Notes: generated from the sequence alone by a model not told the origin. Counted from the first letter of the stretch, positions 52,388 to 61,543 are shown. The stretch: 64,000 nt of DNA from Mucilaginibacter sp. cycad4 (GCF_034263275.1 NZ_CP139559.1:6572001-6636000); one strand, 5' to 3'. Program-made: numbers and translations.

Positions 52388-53557
52388 ATGAAAAGTTTTA
52401 GAGCCGATTACGTTTTTCCTGTTTATGCCGATCCGATTAAAAATGGAATAGTGACTGTTGATGATCAGGGTAAGATCATAGCTGTTACCGATAGTAATAA
52501 GTCCCCTGGCGGGCAAATACAGCAGGTAAGCGGTGTTATTTGTCCCGGATTTATTAATACCCACTGTCATACCGAACTTTCTCACTTAAAAGATAAAGTA
52601 AAGCCGAAAGGCGGCCTGGTAAATTTTATAAAAGACGTACAATCCTTACGCAATACCGATCAGCAGGAGGTTCTTGATGCAATTGCCAAAGCCGATCAGG
52701 AAATGTATGATAACGGCATTGTAGCCGTTGGCGATATCTCCAATACTAATAACAGTGTTGCGATGAAAAGGCAAAGCAAGCTATACTATCATACCTTTGT
52801 TGAAACTTTTGGTTTTTTGCCCGAAAAGGCTACCGAAGTTTTTGAAAAAGCGCTGGCCCTGCTCAACGAATTTAAACCCGGCTCATGTTCTGTAACCCCG
52901 CATGCGCCATATTCGGTATCAAAAGAATTATTTAAGCTGATTAAAAAGCACAGCGATACCGACGATGAGAACCTGCTCAGTATCCATAACCAGGAGTGCG
53001 AGGATGAGAATAAATTTTACCGGTATAAACTTGGTGCTTTTTTAGAGTTGTACGAGCATTTTGGTATGGATATATCCTATTTTAAGCCACAGGCCCGTAA
53101 CTCGGTACAATCTATTATCCCGCTGCTCTCTAACAAGCAAAAGGTTTTGCTGGTACATAATACTTGTACCAATTTAAAAGATATTTACTTCATCAAACGG
53201 TTTGACAGGAAGATAAACTGGTGCTTTTGCCCTAACGCAAACCTTTATATTGAAGGGCGTTTACCTAAAATTGATCTTTTTGTTGACCAGGGTTTTAATA
53301 TTACCCTTGGTACCGATAGCCTTGCATCAAACAGCAAATTATGCTTACTGAGCGAGATGCGCGCTATTCAGCAAAAGTTCCCTTCCATAAGCTTACCCCG
53401 CCTGGTGGAATGGGGCACCCGTAACGGTGCCCAGTACCTGGGTATCGACGATGAAAAAGGCACGCTTGAGGCAGGCAAAACCCCGGGCCTGAACCTGATC
53501 AGCGGCCTCGATGGATTTAAGATTACTCCCGAAACCAAAGTAAAGAAACTGATATAA
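52388..53557 (+). CDS. Amidohydrolase family protein
   Basis: A 389-residue metal-dependent hydrolase of the cytosine deaminase/TRZ-like group. The metal site starts with FINTHCHTELSHLKDK (HxH), continues with TPHAPYSVS and LLVHNTCT, and ends with TLGTDSLASNSKL. Adenosine- or aminofutalosine-deaminase-like roles in menaquinone synthesis are known for close relatives; the substrate here is not determined. It is divergent from rlmN. Confidence 0.88.
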   Translation: MKSFRADYVFPVYADPIKNGIVTVDDQGKIIAVTDSNKSPGGQIQQVSGVICPGFINTHCHTELSHLKDKVKPKGGLVNFIKDVQSLRNTDQQEVLDAIAKADQEMYDNGIVAVGDISNTNNSVAMKRQSKLYYHTFVETFGFLPEKATEVFEKALALLNEFKPGSCSVTPHAPYSVSKELFKLIKKHSDTDDENLLSIHNQECEDENKFYRYKLGAFLELYEHFGMDISYFKPQARNSVQSIIPLLSNKQKVLLVHNTCTNLKDIYFIKRFDRKINWCFCPNANLYIEGRLPKIDLFVDQGFNITLGTDSLASNSKLCLLSEMRAIQQKFPSISLPRLVEWGTRNGAQYLGIDDEKGTLEAGKTPGLNLISGLDGFKITPETKVKKLI

Positions 53558-53562
53558 AAAAG

Positions 53563-53590
53563 AAAAACCGACAGCGCTGCCGGTTTTTCT
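53563..53590 (+). terminator. Intrinsic terminator of the amidohydrolase gene
   Basis: AAAAACCG (53563-53570) pairs with CGGTTTTT (53581-53588) around a CAGCGCTG core; further T follow. Confidence 0.8.
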
Positions 53591-53625
53591 TTTTTAGTTG
53601 AATAGTTACCGACGTAAAAAATACC

Positions 53626-53724
53626 GTCATGTTGAACTTGTTTCAACACCTCAATTGCTAAGCCGCCCGCTAATCAAATCTTATACCTCTATCCTATGGG
53701 GTGTTGAAACAAGTTCAACATGAC
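53626..53724. repeat. Dispersed palindromic repeat, copy 2 (MITE/REP-like)
   Basis: The left arm GTCATGTTGAACTTGTTTCA and the right arm are inverted copies at 27 of 28 positions, enclosing a core related to the copy at 1452-1548 (GCTAAGCC, CGCTAA, CAAATC). It lies between the amidohydrolase terminator and yceI. Confidence 0.85.
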
Positions 53725-53746
53725 GAACGGGTGTGAGATTATTATA

Positions 53747-54268
53747 TTATCCTTTACTCACCGGCACTGTCAAATGGATAGTGACTTCGGGCGGCGTACC
53801 GCTCCTGTCAATACCATATTTTGGAGGCTGTACTTTAAAATCTCCTTTAAAAGTTCCTTCGCTCCCTTTTTCATCAAACGTAAAATGGATCGATTCGGGG
53901 TTAGTTTTACCTTTCATGGTTAGCTTGCCGCTGGCTACATAGCCATTACCGCTTTTTGATACCGAGGTTGATTCGAACCTGATGGTTGGATAATCATCAG
54001 CGCCAAGGGCCGATTTTACGTGGCTGGTTTTAATAAAAAAACCGGTTGCCGCGGTTGTAACATCAATAGTTGCCGAAATTTTAGCTTGTTCGGGATGGTC
54101 TTTATCAAATGTTATATCGGCTTTTAAACCGCTGAATGAACCGCTTACCCTGTGGCCTTCAAAAGTTACCTGGGCTTCATCGCCCTTAACTTTCCAGTTG
54201 CCAAAAATAGCGAATGCCGAAAAGGTGGTAAGAGCAATGATCAGGGCAGAAAAAATAATTTTTTTCAT
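53747..54268 (-). CDS. YceI family periplasmic protein
   Basis: A 173-residue lipocalin-like protein with a signal peptide (MKKIIFSALIIALTTFSAFA). The strands WKVKGDEAQVTFEGHRVSGSFSGLKADITFDKDHPEQAKISATI are split here as the YceI signature, with ADDYPTIRFESTSV following. YceI proteins bind isoprenoid quinones. I chose the ATG at 54268; the longer frame adds ten residues before a normal signal peptide. Confidence 0.9.
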   Translation of the reverse strand: MKKIIFSALIIALTTFSAFAIFGNWKVKGDEAQVTFEGHRVSGSFSGLKADITFDKDHPEQAKISATIDVTTAATGFFIKTSHVKSALGADDYPTIRFESTSVSKSGNGYVASGKLTMKGKTNPESIHFTFDEKGSEGTFKGDFKVQPPKYGIDRSGTPPEVTIHLTVPVSKG

Positions 54269-54421
54269 AAAATAGATTTTTAGTGTTATATCAATCAATT
54301 AAACTGTGATGCGTTTTTTAGTAATTACGCTTGTTAAGTAAAACAGGTTGCTTAGCCGGAAAAAAGTTAACTTTGCGGTGTTTATGTGGAGGTCGTTAAT
54401 TGTTTTCATATAATTCAATTA

Positions 54422-54481
54422 AACAATATTAATAATCAGGCTATCAGCTTTAGGCTTTGGGCATTCCGCTTTACAGCTTCT
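54422..54481 (+). repeat. Short dispersed repeat, copy B
   Basis: About 58 bases match 33157-33215 (AATATTAATAATCAGGCTAT, then AGCTTTAGGCTTTGGGCATT). Another GCTTTGGGCATT fragment occurs at 63012-63023. Confidence 0.7.
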
Positions 54482-54502
54482 ATTTAATATCCAATAAAAC
54501 TG

Positions 54503-54784
54503 ATGATAAAACATCTTAATATTACAGTTAAAGGCAAAGTGCAGGGCGTTTTTTTTCGTAAATCAACCAAAGCAGTTGCCGATCAGCTTGGCGTACGCGG
54601 TTTTGTATTGAATGAACCCAATGGCGATGTGTATATTGAAGCCGAAGCTGATGACACATTTCTTGATATGTTCATTGACTGGTGTAACGAAGGCCCTGAA
54701 GATGCAGAGGTAACTTTCATTGAAAGCCATGAAGGCGAATTGAAAAACTATCGTAATTTTGAGGTTGTTAAAAGACGTCTGTAA
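54503..54784 (+). CDS. acyP: Acylphosphatase
   Basis: A 93-residue alpha/beta enzyme that hydrolyses acyl phosphates. Arg19 in GKVQGVFFRKST binds phosphate and Asn37 in GFVLNEPNGDV positions the water. The C-terminal beta strand NFEVVKRRL is normal. It is 33 bases upstream of the flippase gene. Confidence 0.95.
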   Translation: MIKHLNITVKGKVQGVFFRKSTKAVADQLGVRGFVLNEPNGDVYIEAEADDTFLDMFIDWCNEGPEDAEVTFIESHEGELKNYRNFEVVKRRL

Positions 54785-54817
54785 TTAAATACAGACCCAT
54801 TAAATCGAATATCTCCA

Positions 54818-56338
54818 TTGTCTACTATAAAAAAATTCGCCGGGCAAACTGCTATATATGGTTTAAGTACTATCATTTCCCGAATGATCTACTTTGTTTT
54901 AACGCCGATTTATACCCGTACTTTACCGGTTAATGCCAATGGTGTTTTTACAACTGTATATGGAAGTGCTTCTATCATTAATGCCATTTTGGCTTTTGGT
55001 ATGGAAACTACTTATTTCAGGTATCTGCAAAAACGTTCAGACAACAAACAGCAGGTTTATAATAACGCGTTTGGCGTTGTTATAATGGTATCAATAATAT
55101 TTCTGGTTTTTTGTGTGCTGTTTTTAAATCCTATTGTCAATTACATGCAGGCCGGTGTCGCTAAAGATCATGCCGACTATACTTTTTACGTAAAATGCTT
55201 CCTTGTGATTTTAGTGCTGGATGCTTTTTGCGTGATCCCCTTTGCCCGCATCAGGGCAGAAGGCCGCCCGATAAAATACGCCATTATTAAATGCTCAAAT
55301 ATCGGTCTTGTAATGACGCTCAACTTGTTTTTTCTGTTTGGCGTTCCGTATATAATAAGTCATCATTTACCCGGCGGCATCTGGATGGCCGGTTGGTACA
55401 GGCCCAATTGGGTAGGGTATGTATTTTTAGCTAACGCCATAGCGAGCGGGCTTACCATACTATTGCTATTGCCCGAAGTATTACAGCTGAAATTGAAGTT
55501 TGACAGCACCATGTTAAGCGAAATGTTTGCATACAGCTGGCCTGTATTGATCGCCAACATATCATTCATCATCAATGAGTCATTAGATAAAGTGATGCTG
55601 AAACAGATGCTGCCCCAAAGTATTGCCGACAGGCATGTGGGTGTTTATGGCACCTGCGCCAAAATAGCATTATTCCTGAGCCTTTTTGTGCAGGCTTTCA
55701 GGTTAGGCGCCGAACCCTTTTTCTTCAGCCATGCAAAAAACAAAAACTCGGGCGAAACCTATGCCCGCATCATGACATACTTTGTAATTATGGTGGCCAT
55801 TATATGCGTTGCGCTTATTGCAAATGTTGATATCCTGGCCACTTTTATAGTAGGGAAGGAAACTCATGAGGTGAAACATCAAATAGTTTACAATCCGTTT
55901 TGGCAGGGCCTTGGCGTTGTACCGCCCTTGCTGTTCGGTTACCTGAGCCTTGGTATTTATATGAACCTTTCGGTGTGGTATAAATTGTCTGACCAAACCA
56001 GGTATGGCTTATATATTTCTGGTATAGGGGCGGTATTAACCATTATTTTAAACTGGCTGCTTATCCCTAAATACAGCTATATGGCTTCGGCGTGGATTTC
56101 GTTTGCGGCCTATGCTACCATGATGGTACTGTCGTATCTGTGGGGGCAAAAAAACTATCCTATTCCGTACAACTTAAAAAAGAACCTCGCGTATATAATT
56201 GTCTCGGTATTGTTTGTTTTCTTGTCGTTCACGGTATTTAAACGTAATATTTTTGTTGGTAACGGGCTTTTACTTTTATTTGCGGCCGGGGCGTATTACT
56301 TTGAACGCAAGGAGTTAAAAGCTATATTTAAACGATGA
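54818..56338 (+). CDS. Oligosaccharide flippase family protein (Wzx-like)
   Basis: A 506-residue transporter with about 14 helices, MATE/MOP superfamily. The start is TTG at 54818 giving MSTIKKFAGQTAIYGLSTI, which matches the family N-terminus; the next Met would remove the first helix. The segment RTLPVNANGVFTTVYG and the charged FAYSWPVLIANISF are typical. It probably flips a lipid-linked sugar across the inner membrane. It overlaps dut by 4 bp. Confidence 0.9.
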   Translation: MSTIKKFAGQTAIYGLSTIISRMIYFVLTPIYTRTLPVNANGVFTTVYGSASIINAILAFGMETTYFRYLQKRSDNKQQVYNNAFGVVIMVSIIFLVFCVLFLNPIVNYMQAGVAKDHADYTFYVKCFLVILVLDAFCVIPFARIRAEGRPIKYAIIKCSNIGLVMTLNLFFLFGVPYIISHHLPGGIWMAGWYRPNWVGYVFLANAIASGLTILLLLPEVLQLKLKFDSTMLSEMFAYSWPVLIANISFIINESLDKVMLKQMLPQSIADRHVGVYGTCAKIALFLSLFVQAFRLGAEPFFFSHAKNKNSGETYARIMTYFVIMVAIICVALIANVDILATFIVGKETHEVKHQIVYNPFWQGLGVVPPLLFGYLSLGIYMNLSVWYKLSDQTRYGLYISGIGAVLTIILNWLLIPKYSYMASAWISFAAYATMMVLSYLWGQKNYPIPYNLKKNLAYIIVSVLFVFLSFTVFKRNIFVGNGLLLLFAAGAYYFERKELKAIFKR

Positions 56339-56769
56339 TCATCCGTGTAATTAACAAATCAAAAAATACTTTGCCGGCTTATGAAACCGCGCATGCGGCA
56401 GGTATGGACCTGCGTGCTGATGTGGAAACTGCTGTAGTGCTTAAACCAATGGAACGTAAACTCATTCCAACAGGTTTGTATATCGAATTGCCCGAAGGCT
56501 TTGAAGCGCAGATCCGCCCGCGAAGCGGCCTGGCATTTAAGCATGGTATTGGCATCGTTAACTCGCCGGGTACTATTGACGCCGATTATCGCGGAGAGAT
56601 CAAAGTATTGCTGATCAATTTCTCGTCGGATGATTTTGAGATCAACACCGGCGACAGGATAGCGCAGATGGTAGTTGCCAAACACGAGCGTGTTAATTGG
56701 GAGCAGGTAGAAGTACTGAACGAAACCCAAAGGGGCGAAGGCGGTTACGGGCACACAGGTAGAGTTTAG
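56335..56769 (+). CDS. dut: Deoxyuridine 5'-triphosphate nucleotidohydrolase
   Basis: A 144-residue trimeric dUTPase. The five motifs are present: AGMDLRAD, RPRSGLAFKHG, GTIDADYRGEIK, RIAQMVV and the C-terminal GEGGYGHTG. It removes dUTP and supplies dUMP for thymidylate. Its stop codon (TAG) is the first triplet of the tandem repeat at 56767-56844. Confidence 0.97.
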   Translation: MIIRVINKSKNTLPAYETAHAAGMDLRADVETAVVLKPMERKLIPTGLYIELPEGFEAQIRPRSGLAFKHGIGIVNSPGTIDADYRGEIKVLLINFSSDDFEINTGDRIAQMVVAKHERVNWEQVEVLNETQRGEGGYGHTGRV

Positions 56770-56844
56770 AATCAAGACTTTTAGAGTCAAGAGACAAGAA
56801 AGTGATAGAATCAAGACTGTTAGAGTCAAGACACAAGAAGAATG
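56767..56844 (+). repeat. Two tandem 39-bp units with CAAGA motifs spanning dut stop to TPR start
   Basis: Two units of 39 bp (56767-56805 and 56806-56844) each begin TAGAATCAAGACT and contain TTAGAGTCAAGA; six CAAGA motifs in all. The first unit supplies the dut stop and the second ends on the ATG of the TPR gene. An inverted set of TCTTG motifs lies at 56931-56958. Confidence 0.85.
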
Positions 56845-58656
56845 AAGTTAGATAGAAACAATATTGGGTTAAACGGCTCACGGAAAATTTATTTTTTTTC
56901 TGCTCTGTTTCCTGCTTCTTTATTCCTGGCTCTTGAAATCTTGCTTCTTGCCGTCTTGCCTCTACAATCTCAGGCTCAGCGTAAAAAGGGCGGCGATAAT
57001 AAAACACTTGCATCGGCAGGTAAAGTAATGAGCTACCAGGACAGCGCTATGGTTAAGCAGCTTTTCTTTTCGGCCCTGCGCGAAAAAACGGTTGAGAACT
57101 ATAAGCTTGCTACCGAAATGTTTGAGCGCGTTTTACAGGCCGACCCTGCAAATGATGCTTCCTTATATGAACTGGCCAACCTTAAAAGGCAGCAAAATGA
57201 TTTTGCAGCGTCCCAGCCCCTTTTAGAGCAGGCTGTAGCAATAAATAAGGATAACGAATGGTATTGGGCGGCATTGGCCGATAGCTATGAAAAAACCAAC
57301 ACCATTGATAAGCTTGAAAATGTTTTTAACCAGCTGATCAGGCTTAACCCGGACAAATCAGCGTATTATTTTGACAAGGCCAATGCTTTTACCATCCTGA
57401 AAAGGTATGATGATGCCCTGAAGGTGTATGACGAGATTGAAAAATTGAACGGCCCGAGCGATGATGTTTTAGCTAATCGTCAAAAAATCTATCTAAAGCA
57501 GGGCAAAATTGAACTGGCAACTTCCGAACTGGAAAAGCAGATAGCCGCTAATCCCGGGGAGATCCGTTATTACCTGGCCCTTGGCGAAGTTTATAATTCG
57601 AACGGGTTTGCCGATAAGGCGCTTAAAGTATTGCAGCAGGCCGAAAAGCTTGATCCGCGCAATGGCATGGCGCACTTCGCGCTGGCTGATATCTATCGCG
57701 ATAAAAAGAACAACGAAGCCAGTTTTAATGAGCTTACCCAAGGATTTGCCATTCCGGATATAGGCATCGATCAGAAAATTAATATTATATCGGGATACTT
57801 CCCTAAGTTCCCTGAGGCCAATGCCAAAGCCAGCGCACTTGAATTGAGCCGTATTTTAACTGTTGCCCATCCCAATGATGCTAAAGCTTATGCTATTTAT
57901 GGCGATATGCTGATCCAGAATGCCAAATACAAAGAGGCAAAACCGGTACTAAAAAAATCGGCACAGCTTAATAACCAGGTATACAATGTTCAGGAACAGT
58001 TGGTGCGCCTGGATTTAGGCGACAATGACCTTGATGCCGCTATTAAAGATGGTGAAAACGCATTGTCATTGTTCCCGAACCAGGCCTGGATGAATTATCT
58101 TGTTGGTGTTGCCTGGGCGCAAAAAAAGGATAACAATAAGGCGGTTGGTTATCTTAAAAACGCTACTTCATTAGAACTTCAGGATAAGGAACTACTTTCG
58201 TTAAGTTTTTCATTATTGGGCGATTGTTATCATGAATTAAAGAATATTAAAAGCTCTGACGAAAGCTATGAGAAGGCTTTAACCTACAATCCGGATAATG
58301 CATTTACTTTAAACAATTATGCTTATTATTTATCGTTAAGGAATGAGCAGTTGGAAAAGGCGGCAACAATGTCGGCACATTCTAACGAGTTGCAGCCTAA
58401 CACAGCATCGTTTGAAGATACTTATGCCTGGATCCTGTTTAAACAAAAAAAGTATGCGCAGGCAAAAGAATGGATGGAGAAGGCACTGACGCATGATAAA
58501 GAAAATAGTGGGGTTAAGTACGAACATTATGGCGATATATTGTTTTTCCTTGGGAATACTGATGCTGCCGTAACTAACTGGAAAAAGGCGAAAGGCTTTG
58601 GTGAGCAGTCACCTGTTTTAGATCGTAAGATAAATGAAAAGAAATATAGCGAATAG
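56842..58656 (+). CDS. Tetratricopeptide-repeat protein, exported
   Basis: A 604-residue protein. A rather long N-terminus (charged first 17 residues, hydrophobic YFFSALFPASLFLALEILLL, then LPLQSQAQ) acts as signal peptide. TPR units run from about residue 75 to the end, for example DPANDASLYELANLKRQQND and NPDNAFTLNNYAYYLSLRNE. TPR proteins at this position (between dut and DUF4292/EnvC genes) are common in Bacteroidota envelope clusters and probably scaffold periplasmic or outer-membrane assemblies. The signal peptide region is built from repeat sequence (see repeat at 56767). It overlaps the DUF4292 gene by 23 bp. Confidence 0.88.
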   Translation: MKLDRNNIGLNGSRKIYFFSALFPASLFLALEILLLAVLPLQSQAQRKKGGDNKTLASAGKVMSYQDSAMVKQLFFSALREKTVENYKLATEMFERVLQADPANDASLYELANLKRQQNDFAASQPLLEQAVAINKDNEWYWAALADSYEKTNTIDKLENVFNQLIRLNPDKSAYYFDKANAFTILKRYDDALKVYDEIEKLNGPSDDVLANRQKIYLKQGKIELATSELEKQIAANPGEIRYYLALGEVYNSNGFADKALKVLQQAEKLDPRNGMAHFALADIYRDKKNNEASFNELTQGFAIPDIGIDQKINIISGYFPKFPEANAKASALELSRILTVAHPNDAKAYAIYGDMLIQNAKYKEAKPVLKKSAQLNNQVYNVQEQLVRLDLGDNDLDAAIKDGENALSLFPNQAWMNYLVGVAWAQKKDNNKAVGYLKNATSLELQDKELLSLSFSLLGDCYHELKNIKSSDESYEKALTYNPDNAFTLNNYAYYLSLRNEQLEKAATMSAHSNELQPNTASFEDTYAWILFKQKKYAQAKEWMEKALTHDKENSGVKYEHYGDILFFLGNTDAAVTNWKKAKGFGEQSPVLDRKINEKKYSE

Positions 58657-59419
58657 TTTACTTATAGCTTGCTGCCTGCTGGTAATGGTAAGCTGTAAGG
58701 CACGTAAACAGGTTTTGGTTACCCGTAAAGCAGATTCGACCGCAAGGCCGAATGACATCGGCAGTAAGCTGGCTGCCATAAGGGCAAGCCAGGTAAATTT
58801 TACAACGTTTGCAGGCAAGGCAAAAACTAAGCTCAGTATCAATAATAACAGCAATGATGTTACCCTGAATATCAGGATTGCAAAAGATAAACGGATCTGG
58901 GTTTCTATCACTGCGGTTTTAGGTATTGAAGCAGCCCGCGCAGTAATAACACCCGATAGTATTATGATCATTAACCGTTTGCAAAGCGTTTATATTAAAA
59001 AGCCGTTCAGCTATATATATACTTACGCCAGCAAAGAGGTTAATTATAAAACGCTGGAATCATTGCTGATTGGCAATGCGGTGCCCGAACTGCTGAACGA
59101 ACAGTCGGCCTTTGACCATGCCGATGGTAATACAACCTTAAGCGGCACCCTGAACGACCTGGTATACAAGCTGATACTTGGTCCGGATAACAAGGTTACG
59201 CAAACCAATTTAGATAACCAAAGCCAGGCGCAATCATTACAGGTTACCAATAATACCTTTATCCAGGCAACAAACCGGGTACTGCCTGCGCAAATAGATA
59301 TCGCATCAGTAGTAAAAGATAAAAAAATACAAGTTAATTTGCATTATACTAAGGCCGATTTTGAAGTACAGCAAAACTATCCCTTCAGCATTCCTGACGG
59401 ATACGAGCCTGGCAAATAA
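58634..59419 (+). CDS. DUF4292 family lipoprotein
   Basis: A 261-residue lipoprotein: N-terminal hydrophobic run and lipobox VMVSC-K (Cys21). The pattern VNFTTFAGKAKTKLSINNNSNDVTLNIRIAKDKRIWVSITAVLGIEAARAVITPDSI (split here) is the DUF4292 signature; the fold is expected to be LolA/LppX-like. It lies between the TPR gene (23-bp overlap) and the EnvC-like gene (16 bases), a conserved order in Bacteroidota. Function unknown. Confidence 0.88.
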   Translation: MKRNIANSLLIACCLLVMVSCKARKQVLVTRKADSTARPNDIGSKLAAIRASQVNFTTFAGKAKTKLSINNNSNDVTLNIRIAKDKRIWVSITAVLGIEAARAVITPDSIMIINRLQSVYIKKPFSYIYTYASKEVNYKTLESLLIGNAVPELLNEQSAFDHADGNTTLSGTLNDLVYKLILGPDNKVTQTNLDNQSQAQSLQVTNNTFIQATNRVLPAQIDIASVVKDKKIQVNLHYTKADFEVQQNYPFSIPDGYEPGK

Positions 59420-59435
59420 TTAATATGTTTATTTG

Positions 59436-60746
59436 ATGAAGTTTTTAAAAGCAGTTTTCTTTTTATTATTGGTATTTACGGTGTTTACGGTACATGCCCA
59501 AAGCAGTGATGAGCTGAAACGCAGGCGCGATAAATTAAATAAGGAGCTTGAGCAGCTTAACCAGGACTATCAGGAAACCCTGAACAATAAAAAAACTTCA
59601 TTAAAGCAATTAAGTATCCTTAAAGCACAAATAAACCTGCGGCAGGAAAAAATTGAAAATATCAACTCGGAGGTAAGAAACCTGGATAACCAAATCTCCG
59701 AGAGTAATAATAACGTGCGCAGCTTGCAGTCGCAGTTAGACCAGCTTAAAAAGGAGTATGCCGCCATGATCCTGTTTGCATACCGCAACCAGAGCGCCTA
59801 TAATAAAATGATGTTCCTTTTTGCATCAAAAGACTTTAACCAGGCCTATAAGCGTTTAAAGTATTTACAGCAGTTCGGCACCTACCGCGAGCGGCAGGCA
59901 AACTATATACAGGGCACGCAAAAAGAGCTGCACGTTAAAATTAATGAGCTTGACCGTACCAAGGATGAAAAAAATGACCTTTTAAAAGATCAGCAAAAAG
60001 AAAAAGAAACACTGGGTAACGAGCGGAATAACCAGGTGAAAGTAGTAAGCGATCTGTCGCAGCATGAGGGGATCCTGAAAAAGCAGCAGAAGGACCTGCA
60101 GGCCAAGATCGTTAAGACAACCCGAGCAATTAACGACGCTATCCGTAAGGAGATTGAAGAGGCCAGGCGCAGAGCTGCTGAAGAAGAAAGGCGCAGGGCA
60201 GAAGAAGCTGCAAGGCTGGCCGCAGCAAAAGCAAAGGCCGAAAATAAGCCCGCACCTGTTGCTCCAGCTCCGGCTAAGCCAGTTGCGGCGCGCAGTACAT
60301 CAAGTGTATTGAATGCCACACCTGAAGCCGCTAAGCTGTCGAACGACTTTTTGGGTAATCGTGGTGGTTTGCCATGGCCGGTATCCAATGGAATAATTAC
60401 CCAGGGATTTGGTACCTATACCACACCTGAGGGTATCAGGAGTGAAAGTACAGGCGTTGATATCCGTACCAACCAGGGCAGCACTGTAAGGGCGGTATTT
60501 GATGGTACGGTTGTAAAAGTGGGAGATGTGAGCGGTACTTATTTAGTAATTATACTGCATGGCGAGTACTTTACGGCTTACAGTAATTTACGGTCGGTAA
60601 CTGTTGCGCGTGGACAAAAAGTGAGCACCAAACAAGCTATCGGTACAGTGGCTACCGATCCATCGACAGGAGAAACGGAGGCGCACTTTGAAATTTATAA
60701 AGGAACAACACCGGTTAACCCTAAGATCTGGCTGGCGCCTAACTAA
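59436..60746 (+). CDS. EnvC-like murein hydrolase activator (degenerate M23)
   Basis: A 436-residue periplasmic protein. A signal peptide (ends FTVHAQ) is followed by a long coiled coil (about 25-245), an Ala/Pro-rich linker and a LytM/M23 domain (about 310-435). The first metal site, normally HxxxD, reads STGVDIR with no His; the later HFEI lacks one His of the HxH motif. The protein is therefore probably not an enzyme but an EnvC-type activator of amidases, working in septal or envelope remodelling. I use the ATG at 59436; the TTG at 59433 is one codon upstream. Confidence 0.9.
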   Translation: MKFLKAVFFLLLVFTVFTVHAQSSDELKRRRDKLNKELEQLNQDYQETLNNKKTSLKQLSILKAQINLRQEKIENINSEVRNLDNQISESNNNVRSLQSQLDQLKKEYAAMILFAYRNQSAYNKMMFLFASKDFNQAYKRLKYLQQFGTYRERQANYIQGTQKELHVKINELDRTKDEKNDLLKDQQKEKETLGNERNNQVKVVSDLSQHEGILKKQQKDLQAKIVKTTRAINDAIRKEIEEARRRAAEEERRRAEEAARLAAAKAKAENKPAPVAPAPAKPVAARSTSSVLNATPEAAKLSNDFLGNRGGLPWPVSNGIITQGFGTYTTPEGIRSESTGVDIRTNQGSTVRAVFDGTVVKVGDVSGTYLVIILHGEYFTAYSNLRSVTVARGQKVSTKQAIGTVATDPSTGETEAHFEIYKGTTPVNPKIWLAPN

Positions 60747-60778
60747 TTAGTTATGAACTATAAGAAATTTTAATTGTA

Positions 60779-60786
60779 TATATTTG
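60779..60786 (+). promoter_or_regulatory. -7 box of the tat genes
   Basis: TATATTTG matches TAnnTTTG and is 20 bases before the ATG at 60806. Confidence 0.5.
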
Positions 60787-60805
60787 TATCCTTAAACAGA
60801 ATGCT

Positions 60806-61249
60806 ATGTTAAGTTCAGTTTTGTTATTTTTAAATATTGGTACGGGCGAGATGGTACTGATACTTTTTGCAGCATTGATGCTATTTGGCGGCGAAAAGCT
60901 GCCCGGCCTGGCACGGAGCCTGGGTAAAGGTATCCGCGATTTTAAAGATGCCTCTGAAGACGTTAAGCGTGAGATCAATAACCAGATCAATAATTACGAG
61001 GAAAAGAAACCTGCACCTAAAGTAGAAGAAGAAACGCCTCTTTTAGATGAAAAAGCTTCAGAAGCTCCGGAAGTTGCAGCTGAGCATGAAAAGCCGGTTG
61101 TTGAAAACACTGTTCCAAATACAATCGCTATCAGTGATTATCACGTAAACACCCCGGCCGAGCCGGAACACCAAAGTCATATCAATTTAGATAAGACCAT
61201 TACCGGCAGCCATCTGGATGCCGAAAAAGAAGAAGAATACAAGTCATAA
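60806..61249 (+). CDS. Twin-arginine translocase TatA/TatB-type protein, long tail
   Basis: A 147-residue protein. One N-terminal transmembrane helix (about 12-30, GEMVLILFAALMLFGGEKLP) is followed by the amphipathic helix LARSLGKGIRDFKDAS and a long acidic tail of about 80 residues. The FGGEKLPGLARSLGKG motif is the TatA/B signature. The long tail suggests a TatB-like role; TatA and TatB cannot be separated by sequence alone. The TatC gene is not in the window. Confidence 0.92.
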   Translation: MLSSVLLFLNIGTGEMVLILFAALMLFGGEKLPGLARSLGKGIRDFKDASEDVKREINNQINNYEEKKPAPKVEEETPLLDEKASEAPEVAAEHEKPVVENTVPNTIAISDYHVNTPAEPEHQSHINLDKTITGSHLDAEKEEEYKS

Positions 61250-61281
61250 TATAATATTAATCATACATAAAACTTAAAATC

Positions 61282-61455
61282 ATGGGTGGATTAGGCGCAC
61301 CAGAAATTATTCTGATCATCATTGCGATACTTTTATTATTCGGCGGTAAAAAAATACCCGAACTAATGAGAGGCTTAGGGAAAGGCGTTAAAGAATTTAA
61401 AGACGCGCAAAACAGCGAAGGCACATCTTCTTCATCTGAAGAAAAAAAAGCTTAG
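61282..61455 (+). CDS. tatA: Twin-arginine translocase TatA-type protein
   Basis: A 57-residue protein: helix LGAPEIILIIIAILLLFGG, then KKIPELMRGLGKGVKEFKDAQ and a short Ser/Glu tail. It forms the pore-like component of Tat export. It follows the longer Tat protein gene by 32 bases. Confidence 0.93.
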   Translation: MGGLGAPEIILIIIAILLLFGGKKIPELMRGLGKGVKEFKDAQNSEGTSSSSEEKKA

Positions 61456-61502
61456 TACCCTAACGGGGATTAGGTTTTAATGCCGTTTTTATTGAGTATA
61501 TG

Positions 61503-61543
61503 AACTTATCTGTTGATTTATTTCTTATTTCAACGGATAAGTT
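61503..61543 (+). terminator. Intrinsic terminator of the tat genes
   Basis: AACTTATCTGTTGA (61503-61516) pairs with TCAACGGATAAGTT (61530-61543), 14 pairs with one G-U, followed by TTTTTATTTT. The T-run includes TATTTTAG (61547-61554), a -7-like box for gatA. Confidence 0.85.
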
